Positions 5,632 to 5,651 of a stretch of 5,651 nt of DNA are shown here, one piece after another. Made by a program: the position numbers and the translations under genes. The notes beneath the pieces were generated by a model, which was not told where the DNA came from, ran no database searches, and worked only from the letters and a program-made list of their open reading frames with translations. Each line of letters begins with the position of its first letter. Position 1 is the stretch's first letter. Origin of the DNA: Lachnospiraceae bacterium. GTDB lineage: Bacteria; Bacillota; Clostridia; Lachnospirales; Lachnospiraceae. The stretch covers positions 1 through 5,651 of the forward strand of contig JAFVAA010000191.1 of the NCBI GenBank assembly GCA_017476305.1. The letters are read 5' to 3'.

Positions 5632-5651
5632 TCTGGAGAAAATTTTAAAAG
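5621..5651 (+). CDS. Start of the gene after the sigma factor, possibly anti-sigma (3'-partial)
   Basis: The ATG at 5621 lies inside the end of the sigma-factor gene in another frame and overlaps it by 11 bases. GGAGG (5607-5611) sits 9 bases upstream. Ten codons are visible (MRDNLEKILK) before the window ends. Overlapping genes directly after an ECF sigma factor are often its anti-sigma factor or a membrane regulator. Ten residues cannot show a domain, so the role rests on position only. Confidence 0.65.
   Translation, partial: MRDNLEKILK

Overview
The window is low-GC DNA from a Gram-positive, anaerobe-like bacterium. I infer a member of the Clostridia, most likely Lachnospiraceae. The basis is the AGGAGG-type ribosome binding sites, hairpin-plus-T terminators, a large soluble hybrid histidine kinase ending in an HPt domain, a BlaR1-like M56 peptidase relic and an ECF sigma-factor operon. 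No gene here fixes the species.

Left part (1-2884, + strand): a hybrid sensor kinase with the order FIST sensor, HisKA, HATPase, receiver, HPt and C-terminal helical tail. The reading frame is open to the first base of the window, so the gene starts upstream and is 5'-partial here; the GTG at 77 is probably not its start. All three phosphorelay residues are present. Bases 2885-3212 hold no convincing gene. They contain an imperfect dyad between two 10-bp direct repeats, a 3 x 15-bp tandem repeat, and the terminator of the gene on the opposite strand.

Middle part (3153-4485, - strand): apt (adenine phosphoribosyltransferase) is an intact single-gene unit with its own promoter and terminator. 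Just downstream on the same strand is a sigma-A-like promoter overlaid with two inverted-repeat operators, of the kind expected for a BlaI/MecI-type repressor. It is followed at once by a headless M56 (BlaR1-like) peptidase fragment that keeps its zinc motif, stop codon and terminator. I read this as an operon scar: promoter and 3' end kept, repressor gene and N-terminal half of the receptor lost.

Right part (4496-5651, + strand): next to the apt promoter lies the last part of a GGDEF (diguanylate cyclase) domain with its C-terminal tail, without its catalytic centre. A strong intrinsic terminator follows. Then comes an ECF sigma-factor gene, preceded by a possible small ORF coupled to it through an ATGA overlap. 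Its 3' end overlaps the start of a further gene, probably the partner or anti-sigma protein, which runs off the window.

Taken together, apt sits between two decayed signalling genes, with an intact phosphorelay kinase on one side and a sigma-factor operon on the other. I see no complete new system. The most unusual parts are the BlaI-style promoter feeding a headless protease, the GGDEF relic, and the small ORF coupled to the sigma factor.
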